A DNA stretch of 64,000 nucleotides. Source: Bacillota bacterium (lineage in GTDB: Bacteria; Bacillota_A; Clostridia; Tissierellales; Peptoniphilaceae). This document shows positions 48,794-58,308 of the stretch, one piece after another (position 1 is the first letter of the stretch; each line of letters begins with the position of its first letter). The notes under the pieces were generated by a model, which saw nothing but the letters and a program-made list of their open reading frames with translations, was not told the DNA's origin and made no database searches. The position numbers were made by a program, and so were the translations under genes. The stretch covers positions 1 through 64,000 of the forward strand of contig JAEZWK010000022.1 of the NCBI GenBank assembly GCA_023443045.1, read 5' to 3'.

Positions 48794-48812
48794 GTATCAC
48801 ATAACGAAAAAT

Positions 48813-48909
48813 TGGCGGGAGTACGTGCGAATCGAACACACCAATGAAGCTCTGAACCCCATTTGCCGGTTTTGAAGACCGGAGGAACCACCAGGATCCA
48901 TCTACCCCC
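48813..48909 (-). tRNA. selC: tRNA-Sec (anticodon UCA)
   Basis: 97 bases including encoded CCA. Anticodon stem-loop CCGGT-CTTCAAA-ACCGG reads UCA (decodes UGA). T-arm GTGTG-TTCGATT-CGCAC. A long variable arm forms a stem of about seven pairs (AATGGGG / CTTCATT). The D-arm is long (GGATCC / GGTTCC with one T-T). The acceptor has seven pairs (GGGGGTA / TACTCCC, one G-T); the eighth position, paired in other bacterial tRNA-Sec, reads G opposite G. Discriminator G. It lies next to selB-selA-selD but has its own promoter and terminator. Confidence 0.93.
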
Positions 48910-48920
48910 ATACAAACAAA

Positions 48921-48949
48921 ATTATATCATATTTTAAGAAAAAAAACAA
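48921..48949 (-). promoter_or_regulatory. Promoter of selC
   Basis: Minus strand TTGTTT (48944-48949), 17-base spacer, TATAAT (48921-48926) with TGA upstream. TATAAT ends 11 bases before the tRNA 5' end. The -35 lies in the T-tract of the preceding terminator. Confidence 0.75.
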
Positions 48950-48974
48950 GCTAAGAACTATTCGCTCTCAGCTT
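48940..48974 (-). terminator. Terminator of the comEA-sel operon
   Basis: Minus-strand stem AAGCTGAGA / TCTTAGCTT (48966-48974 with 48948-48956, one G-T), nine-base loop with the response-regulator stop, then GTTTTTTTTC. Confidence 0.7.
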
Positions 48975-49641
48975 TAAAATAATATCCGCTTCCCCATTTA
49001 GTAAATATATATGGATAATTAGCTTTATTTTGTAATTTTTTTCTCAATCTTCTTATATGAACATCGATTCCTCGTATATCACCAACATAATCATATCCCC
49101 AAATTATATTTAACAAATCTTCCCTATTAAAAACTTTTTCTGGTTCACTAGCCAAAGTATATAATATGTCAAATTCTCTTCCAGTTAAACTTATTTCCTG
49201 ATTACCTTTTTTTAACACTCTCCCGAGTCCTGAAAGTTTACAATCATCAAAATATAAATCTTTTTGATTTACCACATTTTCAGTGTTCATACGTCGAAAA
49301 ATTGTTTTTATTCTGGCTTTTAGTTCCAAAATATTAATGGGTTTAACCATGTAATCATCAGCACCATACTCTAATGAAAGGATTTTATTTATCTCATCAT
49401 TTAATGTTGTAATCACAATTATGGGTACATTATTAAGTTTTCTAATAGTTTGAATCAAAGATAAACCATTTTGATTTTTCATGTTTATATCAATTAATAT
49501 TAAACCATATTTACTAGAATTTACACTTTGTAAAATATCTTGTTTATCCGTCAATGTTTCAACTATTAGGTCATCTTGCTGGAGTGAATATTTTAAATTA
49601 TTTGTAAAAAGCTCATCATAATCTATCGCTAGAACCCTCAT
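48958..49641 (-). CDS. OmpR-family response regulator inside the selenium operon
   Basis: 227 aa. Receiver domain with phosphoacceptor Asp in LILIDINMKNQNG (near 51), and MVKP lysine; the N-terminal acidic pair is IDYDE. The C-terminal winged helix has SLTGREFDILYTLASEPEKV and VDVHIRRLRKKL-type recognition and wing sequence ending KWGSGYYF. No histidine kinase gene is in the window. The ATG overlaps the selB stop by four bases, so it is co-translated with SelB. Confidence 0.92.
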   Translation of the reverse strand: MRVLAIDYDELFTNNLKYSLQQDDLIVETLTDKQDILQSVNSSKYGLILIDINMKNQNGLSLIQTIRKLNNVPIIVITTLNDEINKILSLEYGADDYMVKPINILELKARIKTIFRRMNTENVVNQKDLYFDDCKLSGLGRVLKKGNQEISLTGREFDILYTLASEPEKVFNREDLLNIIWGYDYVGDIRGIDVHIRRLRKKLQNKANYPYIFTKWGSGYYFKAESE

Positions 49642-51515
49642 GATAGATCACCTTTTATCAATATCCTAAAATCACCATTTCTTTTTGTTATCTTCTTATT
49701 ATCAAAATATTCTAACAACGCAATCGCCGTTTTTCTATTTGTATCTAATAAATCTCTAAATGTTTTTGCATCAATTTTTTCTTCATTTTTAAAAAACTCA
49801 TTTAATTTCATTAGTGCTTCATCATATAATTCTTTAGTAATAAACTCATCACCAATAAGATATAAGAAACCTTTTTTAGATAATAGATAAAGCATATCTA
49901 TATTTGCATCTAACTCCTGCTTTTTGTAACTTCTCTTTTCTATAAACTGATTTATTATTTTATCTTTAATTTGTAAATCTTTGTCACTCAACGAAATTCT
50001 GAATTCTTTATTTTTAACATAATTATTTTCTACAATCAAATTAGAATTTTGAATTATTAACTCAAGAATATAATCCACAGATTTTTCAAACTTAGATAAA
50101 AACTTATTCTTTATTTCTTCAACAGGAATTCCTTCTTTAAGTGGATTATTCTTATGAAAATCATCTAATGTATTACTAATATTAGAAATCAATTCGTTTA
50201 AAGTTGAAATTAAAATTATTTTATCATTACCAATTAATTTTATATTATTATCATTTACAAGCTCATCAATTAATTTCTTAGCATCTTCTATAGTAATATT
50301 TAATTTCAATCCTATTTCGTCAATAGAAAACAATTTCGACTCATGATCTTTTAAGATACCTAATAAGCTATCTTTTTGATCACTATCTTTTAAATAAAAA
50401 TTATCTAGATTATTTTCTTTATATCTTTTTTTTCTATTTGAATTAACTTCTAGAATTTCACCCCCACCTATAGTTATAACTGGAGATAAAAATCTAATAA
50501 TGAATTTATCTTTCCTTCTTAGCGACAAGCTATCTTCTAATTTAAATTGTGCGTAACATTCTTCTCCTGGCAACAATTCATCTCTATCTAATAAATTAAT
50601 AGTAGCAAATGTTTCTGAGCTGTATATATAAAATCTAACTTTAGATTTATTTTTTATTTTATATAAAGAATTCTCAAGCAGTTTTAGTTTGACGTCAATA
50701 AAATTGCTTACTAACAAATTATCCTTGGTAGAGACAATAGAGCCTCTACTAATTTCTTCTTTTTTTACTTTATTTAAATTTATAGCAACCCTACTTCCTG
50801 CATAGCTATCCAGACTATCATTTCCATGATTTTGGATGGATTTAATTTTTGATGGAATCATTTCTGGATATATTAAAATATCTTCTCCTACTTCAAATCT
50901 TCCCTCTATTTGAGTACCTGTAACAACAGTTCCAATTCCTTTTAATGTAAAAACTCTGTCTATCGGTAAAATACCACTTCTTGTAGAAGAGGTGTCAGTA
51001 AAACTCTCAGAAAAATTAGAAATTTTATTTTTTAACTCATCTATACCTTCTAAAGTTTTAGAACTAACGGGAATAATCTCTGAATTCTCCAAAAAAGTTC
51101 CTTTTACATATTTTTGAATATCTTCTTTTACTAACTCGACCCATTCTTCATCAACCATATCAATCTTTGTTAAAATAATGATTCCTTTTTTTACACCCAA
51201 TAAATCCAAAATATTTATATGTTCCTCTGTTTGAGGCATAATTCCTTCATCAGCAGCTATCACCATAAGAACTAAATCAATTCCATGAACACCAGCCAAC
51301 ATATTTTTAACAAACTTTTCATGGCCAGGAACATCTACTATACCTATTCTAGTTTTTGTCTTATCGTCATCATAATAAGTAAATCCCAAATCAATGGTTA
51401 TACCACGCTTTTTTTCTTCCTCTAATCTTGATGGATCTCTTCCTGTTAAAGCTATAACCAATGAAGTTTTTCCGTGATCTATATGACCAGCAGTTCCTAT
51501 TATAAAATGTTTCAT
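49638..51515 (-). CDS. selB: Selenocysteine-specific elongation factor SelB
   Basis: 625 aa. EF-Tu-like GTPase GTAGHIDHGKTSLVIALTG, DVPGHEKFVKNM and LTKIDM, then domains II and III. The C-terminal part is about 260 residues of winged-helix repeats that bind the SECIS hairpin. It delivers Sec-tRNA to recoded UGA. It overlaps selA and the response regulator by four bases each. Confidence 0.96.
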   Translation of the reverse strand: MKHFIIGTAGHIDHGKTSLVIALTGRDPSRLEEEKKRGITIDLGFTYYDDDKTKTRIGIVDVPGHEKFVKNMLAGVHGIDLVLMVIAADEGIMPQTEEHINILDLLGVKKGIIILTKIDMVDEEWVELVKEDIQKYVKGTFLENSEIIPVSSKTLEGIDELKNKISNFSESFTDTSSTRSGILPIDRVFTLKGIGTVVTGTQIEGRFEVGEDILIYPEMIPSKIKSIQNHGNDSLDSYAGSRVAINLNKVKKEEISRGSIVSTKDNLLVSNFIDVKLKLLENSLYKIKNKSKVRFYIYSSETFATINLLDRDELLPGEECYAQFKLEDSLSLRRKDKFIIRFLSPVITIGGGEILEVNSNRKKRYKENNLDNFYLKDSDQKDSLLGILKDHESKLFSIDEIGLKLNITIEDAKKLIDELVNDNNIKLIGNDKIILISTLNELISNISNTLDDFHKNNPLKEGIPVEEIKNKFLSKFEKSVDYILELIIQNSNLIVENNYVKNKEFRISLSDKDLQIKDKIINQFIEKRSYKKQELDANIDMLYLLSKKGFLYLIGDEFITKELYDEALMKLNEFFKNEEKIDAKTFRDLLDTNRKTAIALLEYFDNKKITKRNGDFRILIKGDLS

Positions 51516-52885
51516 TTATTTATTTCCTCTAATGCATTAATTAATATGCCAAAATCCTCTTCTAATAAAGTCCTTGGATCAATAATAAAATAAGTTTCAT
51601 TCACTCTACCTATGATTGGAATAGGCAAATGCCTTAATTTTGTTTGAATTAAATTTTCGTTCATACTTGAATGCTTAACATATACTGCACTTGTTTTGAG
51701 TTTTTCTCCAGGAAGACTTCCTCCCCCTATTTCACTATAGTCTTCTCTTATCTCAGCAAAATAACCTGGTATAGAATTTATTTTTTCACAAATAATTCTA
51801 GAACTTTCTTTCAATTCATCATAATTAGTTTTAAGCATTTTTATAGTTGGAATTGATTCAAAATCATCCGATAAATATCTTTTCAAAATAATTTCTAACA
51901 TTTTAATGGTAACTTTATCAACTCTTAACGCCCTAGTCAAATGATTTTTTCTAATTTTCTCAATCAGCTCTTTTTTACCAACTATGATTCCAGCCTGAGG
52001 ACCTCCGAGTAATTTATCACCACTAAAGCTTACAATATCTACTCCATTTAATAAACTTTCTTGAACAGTAGGCTCATGTGATAAATTGTATTTTTCTAAG
52101 TTAATTAAAACTCCACTACCTAAATCCTCATAAAAAATAATATTTTTTTCTTTTAATGCACTACTTAATTCTTTTGCATCAACTGATTCTGTAAAACCGA
52201 TTATTTTATAATTTGATGTGTGAACTTTAAGTACGATCCCTGTATTTTCATCAATTTTTTCAAGATAGTCCTGTATATGAGTTTTATTTGTGGTACCTAC
52301 TTCTACTAGATTTGTCCCACTCATTTTCATTACTTCAGGTATTCTAAAACTACCACCTATTTCTATTAATTCACCTCTAGAAATAATTGCATCTTTATTC
52401 TTAGCAAATGTAGATAATACCAATAACACAGCGGATGCATTATTATTAACTACCATCGCTGATTCAGCACCAGTAATTTCGCATATCAGATCTTCTATAT
52501 GAGAATATCTAAGTCCTCTTTTTCCCTCTTCCAAATTATATTCTAAATTTGAATAAGAAGTTAGAATTTCAGAGATTTCTTCAATACAATCTTTAGGATA
52601 TAATGCTCTTCCCAAATTAGTATGCAATATAGTTCCTGTTGCATTTATAACTTTTTTTAGTTTGGGATCTAATTTCTTTTTTATTTTATCCTTAACTAAT
52701 AAGGATATATTTTTTATTTTATCTAAAATTTCACTTTTATCTTTTGAATTTTTTATATCATTTCTTATTTCATCCAATACCAGATTTATTGATTTTTTCA
52801 CTAGATCTAAAGAATATGTTTGTATTAGTATTTTTATACTTTCCTCTTCCAATAATGTATCCATTTTAGGAATATTTTTATACAT
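51512..52885 (-). CDS. selA: L-seryl-tRNA(Sec) selenium transferase
   Basis: 457 aa PLP enzyme. ATGTILHTNLGRALYP near the N-terminus is the SelA signature. The PLP lysine is in VSFSGDKLLGGPQAGI, and GGGSLPGEKLKTSAVYV is near the C-terminus. It turns Ser-tRNA(Sec) into Sec-tRNA using selenophosphate from SelD. It starts eight bases after selD. Confidence 0.96.
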   Translation of the reverse strand: MYKNIPKMDTLLEEESIKILIQTYSLDLVKKSINLVLDEIRNDIKNSKDKSEILDKIKNISLLVKDKIKKKLDPKLKKVINATGTILHTNLGRALYPKDCIEEISEILTSYSNLEYNLEEGKRGLRYSHIEDLICEITGAESAMVVNNNASAVLLVLSTFAKNKDAIISRGELIEIGGSFRIPEVMKMSGTNLVEVGTTNKTHIQDYLEKIDENTGIVLKVHTSNYKIIGFTESVDAKELSSALKEKNIIFYEDLGSGVLINLEKYNLSHEPTVQESLLNGVDIVSFSGDKLLGGPQAGIIVGKKELIEKIRKNHLTRALRVDKVTIKMLEIILKRYLSDDFESIPTIKMLKTNYDELKESSRIICEKINSIPGYFAEIREDYSEIGGGSLPGEKLKTSAVYVKHSSMNENLIQTKLRHLPIPIIGRVNETYFIIDPRTLLEEDFGILINALEEINK

Positions 52886-52893
52886 AATTTCTC

Positions 52894-53931
52894 CTATTTA
52901 ATAATTAAACTCTTTTCTTGTTTATTGATAACACTTCCAATTATTTTAGGTTGAAATTTAAAGTCATTTAAGAATTTTATAATTTCTTTTGCTCTTTTTT
53001 CATCCACAGAAATTAGAAAACCCCCTGATGTTTCTGGATCAAAAATTATATCATCAGTTATATCAGAAAATTTAGAAATATAATCCTTTGAAAAATGCTT
53101 TTTATTATCATAAGCTCCTTTAGGAATTAATCCCATACTTGCATAATTTTTTACCCCACTTAAAACAGAAATTTCATCAGCATATAATTCACAACTAAGA
53201 TCAGCTCCTTGCATCATTTCAATTAAATGACCGCCTAAACCAAAACCTGTAATATCTGTTAAAGCGTTTGCTCCATTAGCAAATTCTATAGCATCCAAAC
53301 CAAAAGAATTCAATGTGCTCATCACATCAATTGCCATTTCTATTTCTTTTTCAGTAGCAATATCTCCTTTTATAGCGGTATTAATTATTCCTACTCCTAT
53401 TGGCTTGGTTTGTATAATTACATCACCAACTTTTGCACCTTTATTTGCTAATATTTTATTTGTTTCAGCAAAACCAAGAACACTTAAACCATATTTTGGC
53501 TCATCATCTTGAACTGTATGGCCTCCAACAACCAAGCAATTAGCTTCATTAATTTTATCATATCCCCCTCTTAAAATTTCTTTTAAAATTTCAGGAGATA
53601 GACAACTCGGAAAGCAAACTATATTCATAGCTAATTTAGGTCTACCACCCATGGCATAAACATCACTCAAAGAATTACAAGCTGCTATCTGTCCAAATTT
53701 ATAAGGATCATCAACTATTGGTGTAAAAAAATCAAGAGTAGTGATTAATGATCTTCCATCGCCTAAATCATATACAGCAGCATCATCAGATGTTTCGATT
53801 CCAACCAATAAATTTTTATCATTAATAATTTTATTTTGTAAATCGCACAAAACTTGTGACAAAATGTCTGGCCCGACTTTTGCAGCTCAACCACTAGTTT
53901 TTGCATATTGTGTTAATTTAATCTCACTCAT
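52894..53931 (-). CDS. selD: Selenophosphate synthetase SelD, itself a selenoprotein (in-frame TGA)
   Basis: 345 aa when TGA at 53887-53889 is read as selenocysteine (residue 15). Reading from the ATG at 53931: LTQYAKTSG-U-AAKVGPDIL, the canonical SelD active-site loop in which U or C precedes the conserved lysine. Standard gene calling would start at a codon 23 residues later and lose the catalytic residue. The ATP-binding part follows (LVGIETSDDAAVYDLGDGRS, IVGGHTVQDDEPKYG-type, and TDITGFGLGGHLIEM). A ribosome binding site AGGTGG lies in the end of the comEA-like gene, which it overlaps by eight bases. Confidence 0.95.
53861..53889 (-). promoter_or_regulatory. Candidate bacterial SECIS hairpin for selD
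   Basis: Immediately 3' of the Sec TGA, AAAAGTC (53875-53881) can pair with GAC-A-TTTT (53861-53868, one bulged A), leaving the loop GGGCCA. A G-rich apical loop fits bacterial SECIS elements, although it lies slightly closer to TGA than I would expect. The stem is mostly A-T, so the exact fold is tentative. Confidence 0.45.
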
Positions 53932-54469
53932 AAATTTTACCACCTAACGAAATTTTTCCTTTCAATGACTCCAAAGTTTTCTTGCCTATACCTGGAATAT
54001 TGAGCAAATCTTCAAAATTCTTGAAATTATTTTTTTCTCTATATTCAATAATTGTAGAGGCTGTTTTTTCACCTATACCTGGTAATTTTGTTAAATCTTG
54101 TAAAGTACATGAAGATATATCTATAATATCACTATTTGTATTTTCTGTGTTTACTTCCTGACCTTTTTTAGGTATCAATATTTTTTCGCCATCATTTAAA
54201 TATTTAGCTAAATTTATACTTTCTGTATCTGCATCTTTTGTAAAACCACCAGCAATTTCAACTAAATCTATAATTCGTGAATTTTCATCAACCTCATATA
54301 CCCCGCTTCTTTTTATTTCTCCTGTTATATATACCTTGATGGTTCCATTTTGTTTTTCGCTATATTCTTCATTATTCTCAACAGTATATTCTTCTAAATT
54401 ATAATCCTTATTTTGACAAGAAATAAAAAAAATTAAGGAAACAGCAACTATAAAAAATATTTTTTTCAT
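53924..54469 (-). CDS. ComEA-like lipoprotein (SLBB plus helix-hairpin-helix)
   Basis: 181 aa. A lipoprotein signal peptide with lipobox LIFFISCQN gives lipidated Cys18. An acidic spacer leads to an SLBB domain (about 43-105, IKVYITGEIKRSGVYEVDEN and EILIPKKG-type end). Paired helix-hairpin-helix motifs follow, LTKLPGIGEKTASTIIEYRE and LLNIPGIGKKTLESLKG. ComEA binds incoming DNA at the cell surface for transformation and is usually anchored by a membrane helix. It is the first gene of the operon that continues into selD. No comEC is in view. Confidence 0.85.
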   Translation of the reverse strand: MKKIFFIVAVSLIFFISCQNKDYNLEEYTVENNEEYSEKQNGTIKVYITGEIKRSGVYEVDENSRIIDLVEIAGGFTKDADTESINLAKYLNDGEKILIPKKGQEVNTENTNSDIIDISSCTLQDLTKLPGIGEKTASTIIEYREKNNFKNFEDLLNIPGIGKKTLESLKGKISLGGKIYE

Positions 54470-54493
54470 ACTACCCCCTTAATTGTTTTATAA

Positions 54494-54522
54494 ATTATAA
54501 CATATTTGTAATATTTTATCAA
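54494..54522 (-). promoter_or_regulatory. Sigma-A promoter of comEA-selD-selA-selB-response regulator
   Basis: Minus strand TTGATA (54517-54522), 17-base spacer, TATAAT (54494-54499) with TGT upstream. Confidence 0.8.
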
Positions 54523-54523
54523 G

Positions 54524-55888
54524 TTAGAAATACATTTTTATACACTCTTCAATTCTAGATATGGTGATTATTTTTGCTTGTTTTGTTTGTACTATCGGAG
54601 CTTTTTTCGAAACAATTATTTTGCTAAAACCTAATCTATCCGCCTCCAATATTTTTGATGCAGTACTTGGTGTATTTCTTATATCTCCAGTAAGAGAAAC
54701 ATCTCCTATAAATACTACAGAATCATTTATTGCTTTATTGAAATATGAACTAGCTATACTCATTATCGCGGCTAAATTTATTGATGGATCTGTAATTTTA
54801 AGTCCTCCTACAGCTTTTAAAATAACATTTTTGTCAAAAAAACTCATTCCCAAACTATCTTCTAATATGGATATCAATATATTTAATGAATCTTTTTTCA
54901 GAGATTCAGTAATTCTAGAGGGATATGGTGTAAATGATTTATTTATTAATGATTCTATTTCTAAAACTATTGATCTACTGCCTTCTTTTATTGCAGCTAG
55001 AGCACTTCCTTTTACATATTTATTATCTCTATTTATTAAAAAATAGTCCTGAGGATTATCTATTGACAATAATCCATTTTCCTCCATAACAAAAAAACCC
55101 ATTTCCCCTGTAGCGCCATATCTATTCTTAGTAGCTGTTAGAGTCCTTAATGTATCTCCTGATTCACCTTCCAAATATAAAACTGTGTCTACTAAATGTT
55201 CTATACTTCTTAGACCAGATAGCTGATCTTCTTTATTCATTTGTCCAACTATAAATACCATTCTTGGCTTTTTACCTTTGGCAAATTCCACCGCTCTATA
55301 AGTGCATTCCAAACTTTGAGTAGGGCTACCAGCTCGACTTGGTAAATATTCATCTAAAACAAAAGTCTGTATAGAATCAATAATAACTACATCAATATCA
55401 TTTTTATATACAACTTCTGAGCATTTATCCATTGAGTTTGTTTGTAGAATAAACAAATTTTCAGAAATTTTTTTTAATACTCTATCCGCTCTATTTTTTA
55501 TTTGACTTTCACTTTCTTCTCCACTGGCATAAAGTACTTTATAATCTTTTAAGCCAAGTGCGTTTGATAGCTCTAATAAAAGTGTACTTTTTCCGGCTCC
55601 AGGTCTAGCAGTAAGAATAGTAACCGAATCCTTTACAATACCACCACCAACTACTCTATCTAATTCTTTTATTCCAGAAAAAATACGATCACTATTTTCT
55701 GATTTTAAATCTTTTAAAACTTTTACCTCTGAGGTTTTATTATATTTACTTTTAGATGATGACTTTGAATTTTCCTCTTCCTCTACTTCCTCTAAAGTAC
55801 CCCATGAATTGCACATAGGACATTTTCCTAAATATTTTATGGAAGTATATCCACATTGGGAACACTTATAATTAGTTCTTTGTTTCAT
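54524..55888 (-). CDS. radA: DNA repair protein RadA
   Basis: 454 aa. N-terminal zinc finger YKCSQCGYTSIKYLGKCPMC, RecA-like ATPase with Walker A ARPGAGKSTLLLELS, the RadA-specific KNRYGATGEMGFF motif and a C-terminal Lon-protease-like domain. It is a branch-migration helicase in recombination. The ATG at 55888 is preceded by GAGGAAAG; an in-frame ATG at 55900 uses those bases as codons and is rejected. It overlaps clpC by 17 bases. Confidence 0.95.
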   Translation of the reverse strand: MKQRTNYKCSQCGYTSIKYLGKCPMCNSWGTLEEVEEEENSKSSSKSKYNKTSEVKVLKDLKSENSDRIFSGIKELDRVVGGGIVKDSVTILTARPGAGKSTLLLELSNALGLKDYKVLYASGEESESQIKNRADRVLKKISENLFILQTNSMDKCSEVVYKNDIDVVIIDSIQTFVLDEYLPSRAGSPTQSLECTYRAVEFAKGKKPRMVFIVGQMNKEDQLSGLRSIEHLVDTVLYLEGESGDTLRTLTATKNRYGATGEMGFFVMEENGLLSIDNPQDYFLINRDNKYVKGSALAAIKEGSRSIVLEIESLINKSFTPYPSRITESLKKDSLNILISILEDSLGMSFFDKNVILKAVGGLKITDPSINLAAIMSIASSYFNKAINDSVVFIGDVSLTGDIRNTPSTASKILEADRLGFSKIIVSKKAPIVQTKQAKIITISRIEECIKMYF

Positions 55889-58307
55889 TACTTTCCTCAT
55901 TTATAACATTTATTTCATCATTTACATAATCTATTATTAATGTATTAGCTAAATCATTATGATCAATTATATATTCACTTAAAAAGTTTTCTAATGTTTT
56001 TGTTAATTCTCTTTTTACTGCCCTTGCTCCGTAAATATCACTATAAGATTTATCCAAAATGTGTTTATTGAAATTCTTAGTAGTTTTAAATTTTACAACA
56101 TCTTTTACTCTTTCTTTAATTTTATCTATTTCTAATTCAATTATTTTTTCAATATTATCTCTATTTAATTTTTCGAAAATAACTACTTCATCTAGTCTAT
56201 TAATAAACTCGGGTTTAAATATTTCTTTAATAGCTTTATTAATTTTTTTGTTAACAGCATCAGTTTCATTAGACTCTGTTTGACCAAATCCTAGAGAATT
56301 TTTTGAACGGATATATGATGTGCCAGCATTAGATGTCATAATAATAATGGTATTCTTAAAATTTATATCTCTTCCCTGTCCATCTTTTATTCTACCCTCA
56401 TCTAAAATCTGTAAAAATAAATCAAAAATTTTTGGGTGCGCTTTTTCTATTTCATCAAATAATATTACCTGATAGGGATTTGTTTTTAAAGAATTTGTTA
56501 AAATTCCTCCTTCATCGTATCCAACATATCCAGGTTCTGATCCTATAAGTTTAGTGTAAGAATGTTGCGAATTAAATTCACTCATATCAATACTTGTAAT
56601 CTTTTTTTCATCCCCAAACAATTCATATCCTATTCTTTTTGCAAGATAAGATTTTCCTACACCAGTTGGTCCTACAAATAAAAATGAAGCTATAGGTTTA
56701 TTGGGATCATTTATACCAGATTTAGATCTCTTAATAGCCTTATCTATTAGATCAATAGCTGAGGTCTGCCCGATAATTTTTTCTTCAAGATTATGTTTAA
56801 ATGATTGAATCTGTTTTTTTTCATTTTCATCCATTTTTTCAACAGGTATACCTGTTTTTTCAGCAATAACTTTCAAAACATCATCTAGTGAAATGCTAAC
56901 TTTAGATTTAATTTTCTCATATTTAATTAATTTTTTCTCAGATTCTTCAATCATTTTATTCAAACTATCCGCTTGATCAAATTCATAGCTTGAAATTGCA
57001 TCAAGTTTATCATTATATAATTTTTTTAATTCATTTGAAAGTTTTACATACTCATTATCTGAGTTTTTTATCTTAATTTTACTCATAACTTCATCCAAAA
57101 TATCAATTGCTTTATCTGGAAAAAATTTGTTTGGTATATATCTTTCGGTTAGGTAAACTATTTTTTTTATTATTTCATCTGATATTCTAACATCGTGAAA
57201 AGATTCATATTCTTTTTTTATTTGAATTAAAATACTAATTGTATCTTCTACACTGGGTTCATTAACAATAATTGATTGCAGCCTTCTATCTAAAGCGGGA
57301 TCTTTTTCTATAAACTTCTGATATTCTTTAGTTGTAGTAGCACCTATCAATTTTATCTCACCATTTTGTATATATGGTTTTAAAATATTCGCCAAATCAC
57401 CAGTACTATCTTCTGTAGAACCAGCCCCAACAACATTATGAATCTCATCTATAAATAAAATTGCATTGTCATCATTTTTAAATCTGGAAAAAATTTGTTC
57501 TGCCCTTTCTTCAAACATTCCTCTATACTGAGTTCCTGCAATCATACTATTGATATTTAAAAGATAAATCTCTTTATCTAACAAAAAAGATGGAACATCT
57601 CCGTCAACTATTTTTTGCGCTAAGCCTTCGACAATACTTGTTTTACCAACTCCCGGTTCTCCTATTAAACATGGGTTGTTTTTATTACGTCTAGATAAAA
57701 TCTCTATTAATTTATTTATTTCCTTTTCTCTGCCAATAACTGGATCATATTTATTTTCGCTAGCTCTTTCTGTCATGTTTAAAACAAATTGATCAGTAGA
57801 ATCCATATTTATAGAATCTTCTACACCTTCATCGTAATCATCATCATTTTCATCAATTCTTTTTCTTTTATTATTCAAAATAGCATTAATAAGTTCCACA
57901 CTAAATCTTCTGATATCAAAATTTAAATCCTGCAAAATAATAGTAACAGCATCAAAAGAATCATTAATAGCCATAAAACTCAACATATTTGAATCTATCT
58001 TATCAGTCTTAAAAAGAGTCATAGTTTCTTTATACTTTGAATTATAAATGTGTCTAACTCCATTACTGATTATTTCTTTGTTATAATCTGTAGCTTTATT
58101 ATTATCAAAATCAATTATCGCTTTTCTAAAACGATTATAATCTAATCCAAATTTTAAAAATAATTTGTTCGCAACTAAACCCTTTTCCGCTAAAATACTT
58201 AGCAATATATGTTCTACACACAATTTTTTATGAAATAAATTCTTCATTTCACTTTTAGCATTTAAAATAATTGTTCGTGCATCATTAGTTAAAAATCTAT
58301 CTATCAT
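55872..58307 (-). CDS. clpC: ATP-dependent Clp protease ATPase subunit ClpC
   Basis: 811 aa. The N-terminal Clp-N domain is recognisable but divergent ([20 protein letters not shown]). The first AAA+ module has Walker [16 protein letters not shown] (about 216-230) and [15 protein letters not shown] middle domain with a UVR-like coil ([17 protein letters not shown]) follows, then the second AAA+ module with [15 protein letters not shown] and [10 protein letters not shown]. It feeds ClpP; adaptors in other Firmicutes include McsB and MecA. It is the fourth gene of ctsR-mcsA-mcsB-clpC and is expected to be CtsR-regulated. Confidence 0.95.
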   Translation of the reverse strand: MIDRFLTNDARTIILNAKSEMKNLFHKKLCVEHILLSILAEKGLVANKLFLKFGLDYNRFRKAIIDFDNNKATDYNKEIISNGVRHIYNSKYKETMTLFKTDKIDSNMLSFMAINDSFDAVTIILQDLNFDIRRFSVELINAILNNKRKRIDENDDDYDEGVEDSINMDSTDQFVLNMTERASENKYDPVIGREKEINKLIEILSRRNKNNPCLIGEPGVGKTSIVEGLAQKIVDGDVPSFLLDKEIYLLNINSMIAGTQYRGMFEERAEQIFSRFKNDDNAILFIDEIHNVVGAGSTEDSTGDLANILKPYIQNGEIKLIGATTTKEYQKFIEKDPALDRRLQSIIVNEPSVEDTISILIQIKKEYESFHDVRISDEIIKKIVYLTERYIPNKFFPDKAIDILDEVMSKIKIKNSDNEYVKLSNELKKLYNDKLDAISSYEFDQADSLNKMIEESEKKLIKYEKIKSKVSISLDDVLKVIAEKTGIPVEKMDENEKKQIQSFKHNLEEKIIGQTSAIDLIDKAIKRSKSGINDPNKPIASFLFVGPTGVGKSYLAKRIGYELFGDEKKITSIDMSEFNSQHSYTKLIGSEPGYVGYDEGGILTNSLKTNPYQVILFDEIEKAHPKIFDLFLQILDEGRIKDGQGRDINFKNTIIIMTSNAGTSYIRSKNSLGFGQTESNETDAVNKKINKAIKEIFKPEFINRLDEVVIFEKLNRDNIEKIIELEIDKIKERVKDVVKFKTTKNFNKHILDKSYSDIYGARAVKRELTKTLENFLSEYIIDHNDLANTLIIDYVNDEINVINEESNETKN

Positions 58308-58308
58308 T

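Noticed and set aside
54561..55046. 161-codon plus-strand ORF opposite radA
   Set aside because: It lies wholly antisense to conserved RadA codons, has no ribosome binding site or recognisable motif, and is a composition shadow.
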